NCBI GenBank assembly: GCA_035628915.1
Contig: DASPIW010000007.1
Location: forward strand, 1 to 64,000
Origin: JARBUG01 sp035628915
GTDB taxonomy: Bacteria > Bacillota > Sulfobacillia > Symbiobacteriales > Symbiobacteriaceae
Direction: 5' to 3'
Length of the DNA stretch: 64,000 nucleotides
The notes beneath the pieces were generated by a model. That model was not told where the DNA came from, did no database searches, and was given only the letters and a program-made list of their open reading frames with translations. The translations under genes were made by a program, and so were the position numbers. Below are positions 50,342 through 58,200 of the stretch, piece after piece; position 1 is the first letter of the stretch, and each line of letters opens with the position of its first letter.

Positions 50342-50735
50342 TTACGCGAGTTAGCGCGTTTTGCCCTGCCCGGGCACCCCTTTGGGGCGGTGGACCCTCC
50401 GCGGGTTCCACTAGAAGTTCCCAGCAGGCCCTGGGCGACCTGCGCAATTTCACGTGGAGTCGCTGGAAATCGGGGCGGATCCACTACTTTTTGCATCCTT
50501 CTCCGCACTGCATCTGGGAAAAACCCTCAGAACCCATCCGTTTCCATTTGGGACCGTATACGGTACCGAGCGCCGGAACCCCGGTACCTGCCCCGCCGGG
50601 ATCTGGAAGGCATGGAGCCCCTCGTGGCCGCCCTGGAAGAGATGGCGTCGGAGTACCGGGGATCACCGCTGAGGAGCGGACGCGCAAAGCCCCGTCCATG
50701 CGTACTACAAATACATTGCAATGGCCAAACTAAAG

Positions 50736-50759
50736 AGCCGAAGGCGAAGGCCTTCGGCT
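50736..50759 (-). terminator. Terminator of the M23 peptidase gene
   Basis: AGCCGAAGGC (50736-50745) pairs with GCCTTCGGCT (50750-50759); leftward it is followed by CTTTAGTTTGG. It begins 23 bases after the stop codon. Confidence 0.85.
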
Positions 50760-50781
50760 GCGTGTGCCTGGCAATCTGCGG

Positions 50782-51957
50782 TTACCGCGAGAAAAAGCTC
50801 ATGGGATCCTGCTTCACATTGTTGATCCGGATCTCCAGGTGCAGATGCGCCCCCGTCGAATAACCGGTCGATCCGACCCGGCCAATCTGCTGCCCCTGCA
50901 CCACCGTGTCACCCATCGCTACGTTGAATCCGTCAAGGTGGGCGTACCAACTGGCAATGCCGCCGCCGTGGTCGACGATCAGCAGGTTGCCGTACACCGA
51001 ATCGTACCGGCGGGCGATCACCACGCCATCCTCAATCGCGTATACGGGTGTGCCCCGGGAGACCCCGAAGTCCGTGCCGCCGTGATTGCGTGAGCCGCCC
51101 CGAATGGGGTCGGTGCCCAGACCAAAGTCGTCGGTAATGGGCGGGCGCCCCCGCAAGGGCTCCATGGGGGCAAACCGGCCGGCCTGCCGCTTCATGCGCA
51201 GCTGGATTTCGTAGATCTCTTCACCCAGCCGCTCCCACTCCAGCTCCCATTTGGCCACTTCGGCGGCCAGCGCCTGCTCCTGCTCCAGTAGGGCGGCGTT
51301 CTGCTGCTTGAACTCAGCCTGCTTGCCCGCCGCGACGGCTGCCTGCTCCGAGACCTGCGCCTGCAGGTCCGCCAGCCGCGCCGCCTCTGCGGCGGCCACT
51401 GCACGCTCCGCCTCAAGCTTCTGCTTGTCGGTGCGAATGACGGTCATCAATGCCACATCGTGTTGGACGATGGTTTTCAGCATCTCCATGCGGCTCAGGA
51501 AGTCGCTATAGCTGTCGGCGCCCAGCAGGACGCCCACGTAGCTGACGCGCCCCCGTTCCTGAATGGCGCGCAGACGGTTGTAGAACTGACCCTTGCGGCT
51601 TTCCAGGCGCTTCTCCGACTCCCTGGCGGAGGCGTCCAGCTGACTCCAGCTGGCCTGAACCCCCTTGCGCTGCTCTTCCAGCAGGGCATGCTTGGACTGC
51701 GCCAGGTACATCTCATTTTCGGCCCGCTGAAGGTACACCTTCACCTGCTCCCGCTGCCAGTACACCCGGTTCAGATCGTCTTTGGCCTCAGCCAGCATGG
51801 CCTCGACTTCCTGCTGCCGCTCTTCCACTTTTCTCAGCTCGCTGGCGGGGTCGTCGGCCGCGGCGTCAGGGGCGGACGGGAAGATCAGGCAGGCCACCAC
51901 TGCCGGCACGAGCAGCCAGCGCAACCGGCGTGACCTGTTATTACTGGGGGTGCGCAT
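50782..51957 (-). CDS. Secreted M23 family murein endopeptidase with coiled-coil region
   Basis: 391 residues. A signal peptide (RWLLVPAVVACLIFPSAPDAAA) leads two long coiled coils (about 38-110 and 165-260, Glu/Gln/Ala/Lys-rich), as in EnvC/CwlO-type proteins, and a C-terminal LytM/M23 domain from about 270. Zinc-site motifs HGGTDFGV (HxxxD) and HLHLEI (HxH) are intact, so it should be active on peptidoglycan cross-links. Coiled-coil regions in this group bind FtsEX-type or other partners that control activity. The ATG start is near a GCGATGCG-like region; an upstream ribosome binding site (GGAGGCGAACTCG) is about 10 bases away. Confidence 0.92.
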   Translation of the reverse strand: MRTPSNNRSRRLRWLLVPAVVACLIFPSAPDAAADDPASELRKVEERQQEVEAMLAEAKDDLNRVYWQREQVKVYLQRAENEMYLAQSKHALLEEQRKGVQASWSQLDASARESEKRLESRKGQFYNRLRAIQERGRVSYVGVLLGADSYSDFLSRMEMLKTIVQHDVALMTVIRTDKQKLEAERAVAAAEAARLADLQAQVSEQAAVAAGKQAEFKQQNAALLEQEQALAAEVAKWELEWERLGEEIYEIQLRMKRQAGRFAPMEPLRGRPPITDDFGLGTDPIRGGSRNHGGTDFGVSRGTPVYAIEDGVVIARRYDSVYGNLLIVDHGGGIASWYAHLDGFNVAMGDTVVQGQQIGRVGSTGYSTGAHLHLEIRINNVKQDPMSFFSR

Positions 51958-52095
51958 CTCCGAGTTCGCCTCCGGTCACAACTCGAAAACAAAGGAGGGC
52001 AAGTCTTACACTATCTCGAAGTTTCGACATTGCAATGACAAGTCCTCTATGTTTTCCATTGTGATCGGCCAACGATTGCTGAAAGAGGTGGAAAC

Positions 52096-52911
52096 ATGGC
52101 TGAGCTTCCGGAACTGACCATTCTGCAGCGGCAGATGCATGAGACACTGTCGGGTAGGAGCATCACCCTGGTGGAAGTGCTCCAGGAAAAGTGCCTGAAC
52201 GCCCCTGTCGATCAAGCCGTCAGCACCCTGACGGGGCGCCGCATCGCAGCGGTCACCCGGCGGGGCAAGTGGCTGTATTTCCATCTGCAGCCTGAACTGT
52301 TCCTGCTGCTGAACCTGGGCATGGGCGCCGACCTCTGGTATTCCGCCCCCGGCGCCGAACTCCCGGCCAAGTACCAGCTGCGCGTCGTGCTCGATGACGG
52401 GGCGGGCTTCACATGCGGGTTCTGGTGGTTTGGCTACATACGCCTCCTGACGGGAGATGAACTCGCCTCGTTCAAGGAGACGGCCAAGCTGGGCCCGTCG
52501 CCCCTGGAAATCCCGCCCGCTGACCTCACGGCCATCGCCCGTAAGTTCCCCCGCAGTACCGTCAAGTCACTGATTCTCGACCAGGAGAAGCTGTCGGGCA
52601 TTGGCAATGCCTATGCGCACGACGTGCTCTGGGAGGCGCGACTCCACCCGCAGCGGAAGCTGGGCACCCTGAGCGACGACGAATTGGCACGCTACCACGG
52701 CGCAATTGCCAGGGTCATGAACCGGGCGATGGAGATGGGCGGGCTGGAGCGGGACTTCTTCAGGGCGCAGGGCAATATCGACAACTTCCAGGGGCTGATG
52801 CTGATCGGCTACAAGGAGGGCAAACCCTGTCCCCGCTGCGGTACGCCCATCGTCAAAATTAAGACCGGAGCAACGGCCGGCTTCCTGTGCCCGGCCTGCC
52901 AGACGGAGTAG
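52096..52911 (+). CDS. Fpg/Nei family DNA glycosylase, variant N-terminus
   Basis: 271 residues. The fold is that of formamidopyrimidine-DNA glycosylase: N-terminal ELPEL, helix-two-turn-helix with KSLILDQEKLSGIGNAYAHDVLWEARLHP, and a zinc finger CPRCGTP...CPAC at the end. The usual catalytic Pro2 (MPELPE) is absent: the protein begins MAELPE. Related proteins beginning with xxELPE are known in other Firmicutes, but their chemistry is not settled. It may cleave with an alternative amine or act as a non-catalytic lesion binder. ATG start follows AAAGAGGTGG. Confidence 0.85.
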   Translation: MAELPELTILQRQMHETLSGRSITLVEVLQEKCLNAPVDQAVSTLTGRRIAAVTRRGKWLYFHLQPELFLLLNLGMGADLWYSAPGAELPAKYQLRVVLDDGAGFTCGFWWFGYIRLLTGDELASFKETAKLGPSPLEIPPADLTAIARKFPRSTVKSLILDQEKLSGIGNAYAHDVLWEARLHPQRKLGTLSDDELARYHGAIARVMNRAMEMGGLERDFFRAQGNIDNFQGLMLIGYKEGKPCPRCGTPIVKIKTGATAGFLCPACQTE

Positions 52912-52921
52912 CAGCCTGCAC

Positions 52922-54173
52922 CTAGCGCCCTTGCTGCTCGAACTTCGGGTTTCCCAGCAGCATGCCGAACCGCCGGATGAACAGATCGACTTCGACGGTG
53001 GCGGTCAGGTCCTTGGTGTGCCGGGGCCACCGGTACGCCACCCAGGCATCGTGGGTGGGGAAGCGGGAACGAAACAGCTGGCCGAACCCGACCGGGTCGG
53101 CGCCCCACTCGCCGTAGACCCGTTTGAGCAAGGGGATGAACGTCTCCTTTTCCAGGTGCCTGGCGATGTGCTGTTCGAGCAGGCGCCGATTTTGCGGCAG
53201 CGTGTAGTCCGTTCGGCCAGGAACGGAAAGGACTTCGCCCTCGAATTGCAGTTTTACATGCACCACGGGTCTGTCGCCGGCAAACGACACGCGGAATTTC
53301 GGCTTGTTTTCCTGATGAAGCCGCAGCGTCAGCCGCAGCCCTTCTCCCCTCGGGTCAGGCACCGATGCGTACACTTTACCCATCTCCCCGCGGAGGGCCA
53401 GCAGGCCGGCCGTTTCATCGACGGTCAGCATGCCGGCCAGGCGGTCGCCCCGGAACACGCCTGTGCCGAGGAACTCAGGCGGGTTGCCGCCCCCGGGGAA
53501 CCTCGCCGGCCACAAACGACCGTTCAGCCGTCGGTGGCAGTTCGCTGCCGGGCTGCTTGTCGCGCGCATCGAAGTTAACGGCGACCAGGCCGAGCATCGG
53601 GTCAACTCCGGGCGACATCAGCCGGCTGTAGAAGTGCTGGAGCTGCATGGGCGGCTCCATGTGGAAGCGTTTCTGCACGATGCGGACCCCTTCAAAGAAC
53701 TTGATGGCGTTCGTGTCCGCCACCGGCCGGTTATACAGGAAACCGTTGATGGTCTCCCCCACGAATACATACATGCTCGTGGCGCGCCTGAGCTGATTGT
53801 TGCGGAGCATCTGACTGAGCAGGGGGAGCATGCCCCGCCGGGCTACCTCTTCGCCGATACCGATCCACCGCACATGCTCCAGGGAGAGAATTCGCCCCAG
53901 GGTCGGCTGTATCATCTGCACCGCCTGCTCGAGGCTGGGAGCACGCACGCTGATGAGGCCGGAGGCCAGGCGCCCGGGATCTCCGGGCACCGTTGTAAGC
54001 ATGCCCAGCACAAGCTTCTCCGCCTCGACCAGGCGAAAGGTCCATAGATACTCCTCGCCGGCCGCGTCGACGCCGATGCTGGCCACATAAACCGTATCTT
54101 CAACTTGGGTCATATCCCAGCAGCCGCTGAGGAGCAGTGAGAGCACAACAAGCAGGGCGCCAATTCTCCTCAT
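52922..54173 (-). pseudogene. Second Ger(x)C germination lipoprotein, frameshifted
   Basis: The 5' part (ATG 54173) encodes a lipoprotein signal (ALLVVLSLLLSGCWD) and the first 230 residues of GerC; translation then stops at TGA (53475). The rest, from FLGTGVFRGDRLAGMLTVDE to the end FGMLLGNPKF, continues in the next frame to 52922. Comparison with the intact neighbour gerC (GELPRAGANPVETLGTGVF) places the shift in a run of five G next to four C (53490-53498 on the opposite strand). Removing one G restores the frame. It is either a true mutation, a sequencing error in the homopolymer, or, less likely, programmed slippage. The two proteins are close paralogues (about half identical by eye). 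Confidence 0.85.
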
Positions 54174-54175
54174 GC

Positions 54176-54358
54176 TTACCGTCCCGTCGACGGCCCGAGG
54201 ATCACCAGCACAAAGGGCACGCCGATCGCAATGGCAGCCAGCAGAAATCCCCCGGCCCCGGCCAGCCAGTCGCCGCCCTTGCCGAGCTTCCATCCCCAGC
54301 GGGCTGTGTTGAGGGCAATCAAGGCAGCGAGGCCGATGATGACCAGCCGGTCCCACAT
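54176..54358 (-). CDS. Small two-helix membrane protein of the germinant receptor operon (D-subunit-like)
   Basis: 60 residues with two hydrophobic segments (LVIIGLAALIALNTARW and AGAGGFLLAAIAIGVPFVLVIL) joined by a basic loop. Small two-helix proteins of this size are encoded in many Bacillus germinant-receptor operons and modulate receptor function. It lies between two gerC copies: 17 bases after the first and 2 bases before the second. The ATG has AAGGAA upstream. Function here is inferred from size, topology and position. Confidence 0.75.
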   Translation of the reverse strand: MWDRLVIIGLAALIALNTARWGWKLGKGGDWLAGAGGFLLAAIAIGVPFVLVILGPSTGR

Positions 54359-54375
54359 GGTGACGCCATTCCTTC

Positions 54376-55617
54376 CTAGTCAAACTTGGGATTGCCGAGC
54401 AGCATGCCAAACCGCCGGATGAACAGATCGACCTCGACTGTCGCGCCCAGATCTTGTACATGCTCGGGCCATGCAAAGGCCAGCCAGGCGTCCAGCGTGG
54501 GAAAGCGCGAGCGGAACAACTGTCCAATCCCGACCGGATCGGCGCCCCACTCGTTATAGACTCGCTTGAACAGAGGAACGAACGTCTCCTGCTGCAGGAA
54601 GTCAGACGTCTCCCGTTCGAGAACGCGGCGGTTCTGTGGGAGGGTATAATCGGTCCCGCCGGGAACGGAGAGAACCTCCCCTTCGAACTGCAGCTTCACA
54701 TGCACCACGGGCTTGCCACCGGCGAACGCGACGCGGAACGCCGGTTTATTTTCCTGGTGGAAGCGCAGGGTCACCCGCGTACCTGGTTCATGCGGGTCAG
54801 GGACTGACGCGTAGACCTTGCCCATTTCGCCCCGAAGGGCCAGCAGGCCCTGCGTTTCGTCGACGGTCAGCAGGCCGGCCAGCCGGTCGCCCCGGAATAC
54901 GCCCGTGCCCAGGGTTTCGACGGGATTGGCGCCAGCCCGCGGCAGTTCCCCGGCCCTAAAGGATCGCCCCTCCGTGGCCGGCACTTCGCTGCCGGGTGGT
55001 CGACGGGCAGTCGTGTTCACCGCGACCAAGGGCGCGATGGGATCCGCACCCGGCGCCATCAGCCGGGTGTAAAAGTGCTGGAGCTGCACGGGTGGGCTCA
55101 TATGAAAGCGCTTTTGCACCAGCCGGATGCTTTCAATGTACTTGATTGCATTCGTATCGGCGACGGGCCGGGAGTTGAGAGGAGGCCCGGTGGCCTCTCC
55201 GACCACCACCTGTAATGAAAGGCCGCTTCTGAGTTGGGTGTTGCGCAGCATCTGGCTCAGGAGGGGATTGACCCCTTTCCTGGCCACTTCTTCGCTGAGC
55301 AGGACCGACCGCACATGTTCAAGCGAGAGGATGCGCCCGAGGCTGGGCTGGACCATGTGCACTGCCTGCTCCAGGCTGGGGGACCGTACGCTGACGAAGC
55401 CCGAGGCCAGGCGCCCGGGATCGCCGGGGACGGCAGCCAGCATCCCCAGCACCAGTTTCTCGGCCTGAACCAGGCGAAAGGTCCAGGTATACTCATCGCC
55501 GGCCGCGTCAACGGCGACGCTGGCCGCGTAGACCGTATCCTCAATGCCGGTCATATCCCAGCAGCCGGTCAGCAAAATCGCCAGGGCCGCCAGCAACGCG
55601 GCCGTTCGCTTACGCAT
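54376..55617 (-). CDS. Ger(x)C family spore germination lipoprotein
   Basis: 413 residues. Signal with lipobox LLTGCWD (typical GerC beginning GCWD), then the Ger(x)C domains with LEHVRSVLLSEEVARKGVNPLL, TLPQNRRVLE and a C-terminal DPVGIGQLFRSRFP plus FIRRFGMLLGNPKFD. The C subunit anchors on the outer face of the inner spore membrane and completes the GerA-type germinant receptor. ATG at 55617 overlaps the gerB end by 8 bases; the longer open frame lies within gerB. Confidence 0.92.
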   Translation of the reverse strand: MRKRTAALLAALAILLTGCWDMTGIEDTVYAASVAVDAAGDEYTWTFRLVQAEKLVLGMLAAVPGDPGRLASGFVSVRSPSLEQAVHMVQPSLGRILSLEHVRSVLLSEEVARKGVNPLLSQMLRNTQLRSGLSLQVVVGEATGPPLNSRPVADTNAIKYIESIRLVQKRFHMSPPVQLQHFYTRLMAPGADPIAPLVAVNTTARRPPGSEVPATEGRSFRAGELPRAGANPVETLGTGVFRGDRLAGLLTVDETQGLLALRGEMGKVYASVPDPHEPGTRVTLRFHQENKPAFRVAFAGGKPVVHVKLQFEGEVLSVPGGTDYTLPQNRRVLERETSDFLQQETFVPLFKRVYNEWGADPVGIGQLFRSRFPTLDAWLAFAWPEHVQDLGATVEVDLFIRRFGMLLGNPKFD

Positions 55618-56728
55618 CGAGGTTCCCTCCGGTTTCCGGCGGTTGCCAAGCCTTTTTCTGGCGAATCCGTGCAAGCACCGCGATCGCCAGCGGCAGCCCC
55701 AGAACCAGGACGAAGCCCCATTGCCGCAGGTCGTAGGTCTCAAAATTCACGGCCCCGGCCTGATTGGATGGAAAGAGTGCGAACGAAAGGATGGCCGTCG
55801 TCAGCGGCAGCACCGCCCGGCGGTGGTCCGGCAGGCCGAAGGCATCCTGAAACAGCAGTGCCGTCGCCAGCAGTGCAATGGAGAGCCGGCTTGCCGACCC
55901 AAATGTCCAGGAGAACACCCACAGGGCATCGATTCGCTCCAGGTAACGTCCGCCCTGGACCAGGCGGCTCATATCGAAGACCGGAAACTGCACGTCCAGT
56001 CCCCCCGGGAGGGGGAAGACCATCTGGTAGAGTAGAATCACGGCAGCCCAGGCGGCAACTGCAATTCCGACGGCGTAGGCAGCCTGGCGCACCAGGTGGC
56101 GCGGCGTGACGATGAAGCGGCAAAAGACGGCCATGTAGACCAGCGGGTCCAGGTATGACGTCAGGGGCAGCAGTTGCAGTGCGACCGGCAACAACCCGTG
56201 TCCCGACATGGGTATCACGTTCCGGAACTGTCCCCAGCCCAGGTTGCCCACGCAGACTACCCCGATTGCGAAGAGCATGGGCCAGACAAACAGTGAACCG
56301 ACCCAAATGGCCCCCCCGGGGCTGGCGGCGGCGCCCAGCGCGCCGACAGCCACGAGGCTGGTCATGGCGAAGGTTTGCGGCGTGTGCGGGTAAAGCGCTG
56401 TCACCACCATTTCCGACACCTGCCGAACGCTGATGCCCGCTGACCCGATGAAGAAACCGCCCAGCAACAGGGCTGTGGCAATCGCCAGCGGTCTCCCGCC
56501 GGCGATGACGGCGAGATCGACCAGGTTCTTTCCCGGATGCCTGGCCAGCTTGGCTACGACAGGCCAGAACAGAAGGAAACCGAGACCGCCGCTGAGCAGA
56601 ATGGCCCAGGGCGCCGCCGTGGAGGTGGCCATGGCGGCGGCGCGGGGGAATGTGTAAAAAGCGGTGGTCAGTAGTGAGCCAAGGACAACCACCCATAGTT
56701 GTCTCGGCGAGATGCGGGGCCTCGTCAT
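55610..56728 (-). CDS. GerB-type spore germination permease (GerAB/ArcD family)
   Basis: 372 residues, about ten membrane helices, APC-superfamily fold. N-terminal ISPRQLWVVVLGSLLTTAFYTFPRAAA and internal ISVRQVSEMVVTALYPHTP and VYMAVFCRFIVTPRHLVRQAAY match GerAB. B subunits bind the germinant (amino acid or sugar). ATG overlaps the gerA stop by 4 bases (ATGA). Confidence 0.92.
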   Translation of the reverse strand: MTRPRISPRQLWVVVLGSLLTTAFYTFPRAAAMATSTAAPWAILLSGGLGFLLFWPVVAKLARHPGKNLVDLAVIAGGRPLAIATALLLGGFFIGSAGISVRQVSEMVVTALYPHTPQTFAMTSLVAVGALGAAASPGGAIWVGSLFVWPMLFAIGVVCVGNLGWGQFRNVIPMSGHGLLPVALQLLPLTSYLDPLVYMAVFCRFIVTPRHLVRQAAYAVGIAVAAWAAVILLYQMVFPLPGGLDVQFPVFDMSRLVQGGRYLERIDALWVFSWTFGSASRLSIALLATALLFQDAFGLPDHRRAVLPLTTAILSFALFPSNQAGAVNFETYDLRQWGFVLVLGLPLAIAVLARIRQKKAWQPPETGGNLDA

Positions 56729-58026
56729 GACGCCACCGAATCCGGTGCGAACCTGACGGAGTGAGCGAAAAACCGCTCTTCTCCCAAATAGATCAGCGCC
56801 GCAAAGACCAGTAGTGTCATGCCGTACATGCCGAGGGCGGCTGCAGCCGCCATAAAGAAGTACCGCCAGATCCGAACAGTCCGCCCCAGGGCACGGCTAG
56901 GCAGGGTATCCCTGACCACCACAGCGACGACCGACGCGAAGCCCGTCAAGGGTCCGAGAATGCCCACCTGCATGGCGCCAATCACTGCCAACGTCACGCC
57001 AATCCAGGGAACCAGAGCCAGCTGCGCCTTTCCGATTCTCATCGACGCGGCTTCTGCCGCATCACCAATGAACGCAACGATGAACATTTCGAGGACGATG
57101 GGGAACGGCGCATTCTGCCGGCTGGAAGCAATGGCGACCAGGAACGGCCCGGGTACCAGCGAGTGGTGGTATGCCGTCACCGCGATGAGGAAGGCGGCCA
57201 GCAGCAGCCCGACAGCGACCGCGAACAGCCGGGGCCAGAGGACCAGGCGCCGTACCGCGGGCGGCAGGGCGGCGTCGTGCGGTCCATCCAGGAGCAGTTC
57301 CAGGGTCGTCGGGGCCAGGAGCGGGGTGACCAGGTGATCTGCCGCCACAAAAATGTATCCCTTCTGCAGAGCCGCGGCCGCTGTAGTGGGCACCGTGCAC
57401 TCGACGGCCGGGGGCAGGCGGACGCTGCCGAGGGCTGCGCGCCATAGGGGCATGCGGGGTTCCTGCGCGCTCATGCGCCCGGCCCAGTCCGTAACCGCCT
57501 GCACTACCTCGGGCCGGGCCGCGGACTCCACAAAGGCGACAGCGCAGCTGACACCGCCTGTTCCGATGACCCGCCGGATGTTCACACCCGGGTCGGGCAG
57601 GTGCCGGAACAGCATGCGCAGGTTATGCTCCGTGTCGGAGCTAAAGCTGGACTCCAGACGCGGCGCGCGTCCGCCGCCGATCAAAAGCGCCGCTGGGTAC
57701 CCGGCGATGTGAACGCCTGTCAGACCGGAAAGCAGCCCGTCGCGGAGGGCGACGCCCTCTTCCACGACAGTGAGAAGGGGGGCAGGGAACCGGCCGGACC
57801 GAGCAACGTCGTTCGGGGATCCGGCCAGGCCGCCCGGGGCCAGGGGTGCCAGTACCAGCCGCTCCAGGTCGGATGGCGGCACAAGGTCGTGGATATACAT
57901 GATCGTCACAGGCGGGCTCCCGAGCGGAGCGACATGACGGATCTCCACCCCGGATGCTTCCGGACTCGGGAACAATTCGTGCACGAGAGCACGGAGAGCT
58001 TCATGCTCGGTTGGGATGGCGCCCAC
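56725..58026 (-). CDS. GerA-type spore germination protein (GerAA/SpoVAF family)
   Basis: 433 residues. An N-terminal soluble half (residues 1-240) and a C-terminal membrane half with about four or five helices; LVPGPFLVAIASSRQNAPFPIVLEMF and EMFIVAFIGDAAEAASMRIG are the conserved GerA blocks (PxPxxxE). It is shorter at the N-terminus than Bacillus GerAA (about 480). A subunits oligomerise and form the ion-conducting part of the receptor. First gene of the leftward germination operon; expected to be transcribed in the forespore, but no sigma-G promoter was identified with confidence in 58027-58200. Confidence 0.9.
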   Translation of the reverse strand: MGAIPTEHEALRALVHELFPSPEASGVEIRHVAPLGSPPVTIMYIHDLVPPSDLERLVLAPLAPGGLAGSPNDVARSGRFPAPLLTVVEEGVALRDGLLSGLTGVHIAGYPAALLIGGGRAPRLESSFSSDTEHNLRMLFRHLPDPGVNIRRVIGTGGVSCAVAFVESAARPEVVQAVTDWAGRMSAQEPRMPLWRAALGSVRLPPAVECTVPTTAAAALQKGYIFVAADHLVTPLLAPTTLELLLDGPHDAALPPAVRRLVLWPRLFAVAVGLLLAAFLIAVTAYHHSLVPGPFLVAIASSRQNAPFPIVLEMFIVAFIGDAAEAASMRIGKAQLALVPWIGVTLAVIGAMQVGILGPLTGFASVVAVVVRDTLPSRALGRTVRIWRYFFMAAAAALGMYGMTLLVFAALIYLGEERFFAHSVRFAPDSVAS

Positions 58027-58200
58027 GATGCTCCACCTCGATCCCTCAGCAAATGGCCCTGCCCTTAGTCTCTTCCAAAGGCGTGTGCGGATACACTATC
58101 CTCTGGCCGGCGACCGCAAACGGCGGCAGGACTTTCCGGAGCGCTGAGAGAACCATCACTTCATTTACCACATAGACTAAGTTCCCGACCGGAGGTACAC

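Larger units (their letters stand above)
49464..50735. other. Gene-poor 1.3 kb region with short tandem repeats
   Basis: No convincing gene. Short open frames on both strands lack ribosome binding sites and consist largely of repeat translations. Three separate blocks of short tandem repeats occur between 49985 and 50341. Base composition is less GC-rich in places than in the flanking genes. Composition and repeats resemble remnants of a mobile or phage-derived segment, but no integrase, transposase or recognisable replication gene is seen. Confidence 0.5.

Noticed and set aside
50022..50863. ORFs within the tandem-repeat region, including frames reading GLSKAYQRLIKG-like repeats
   Set aside because: Their repetitive translation follows from the DNA tandem repeats; no start signals, family or continuity. 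A degraded mobile-element gene cannot be excluded.
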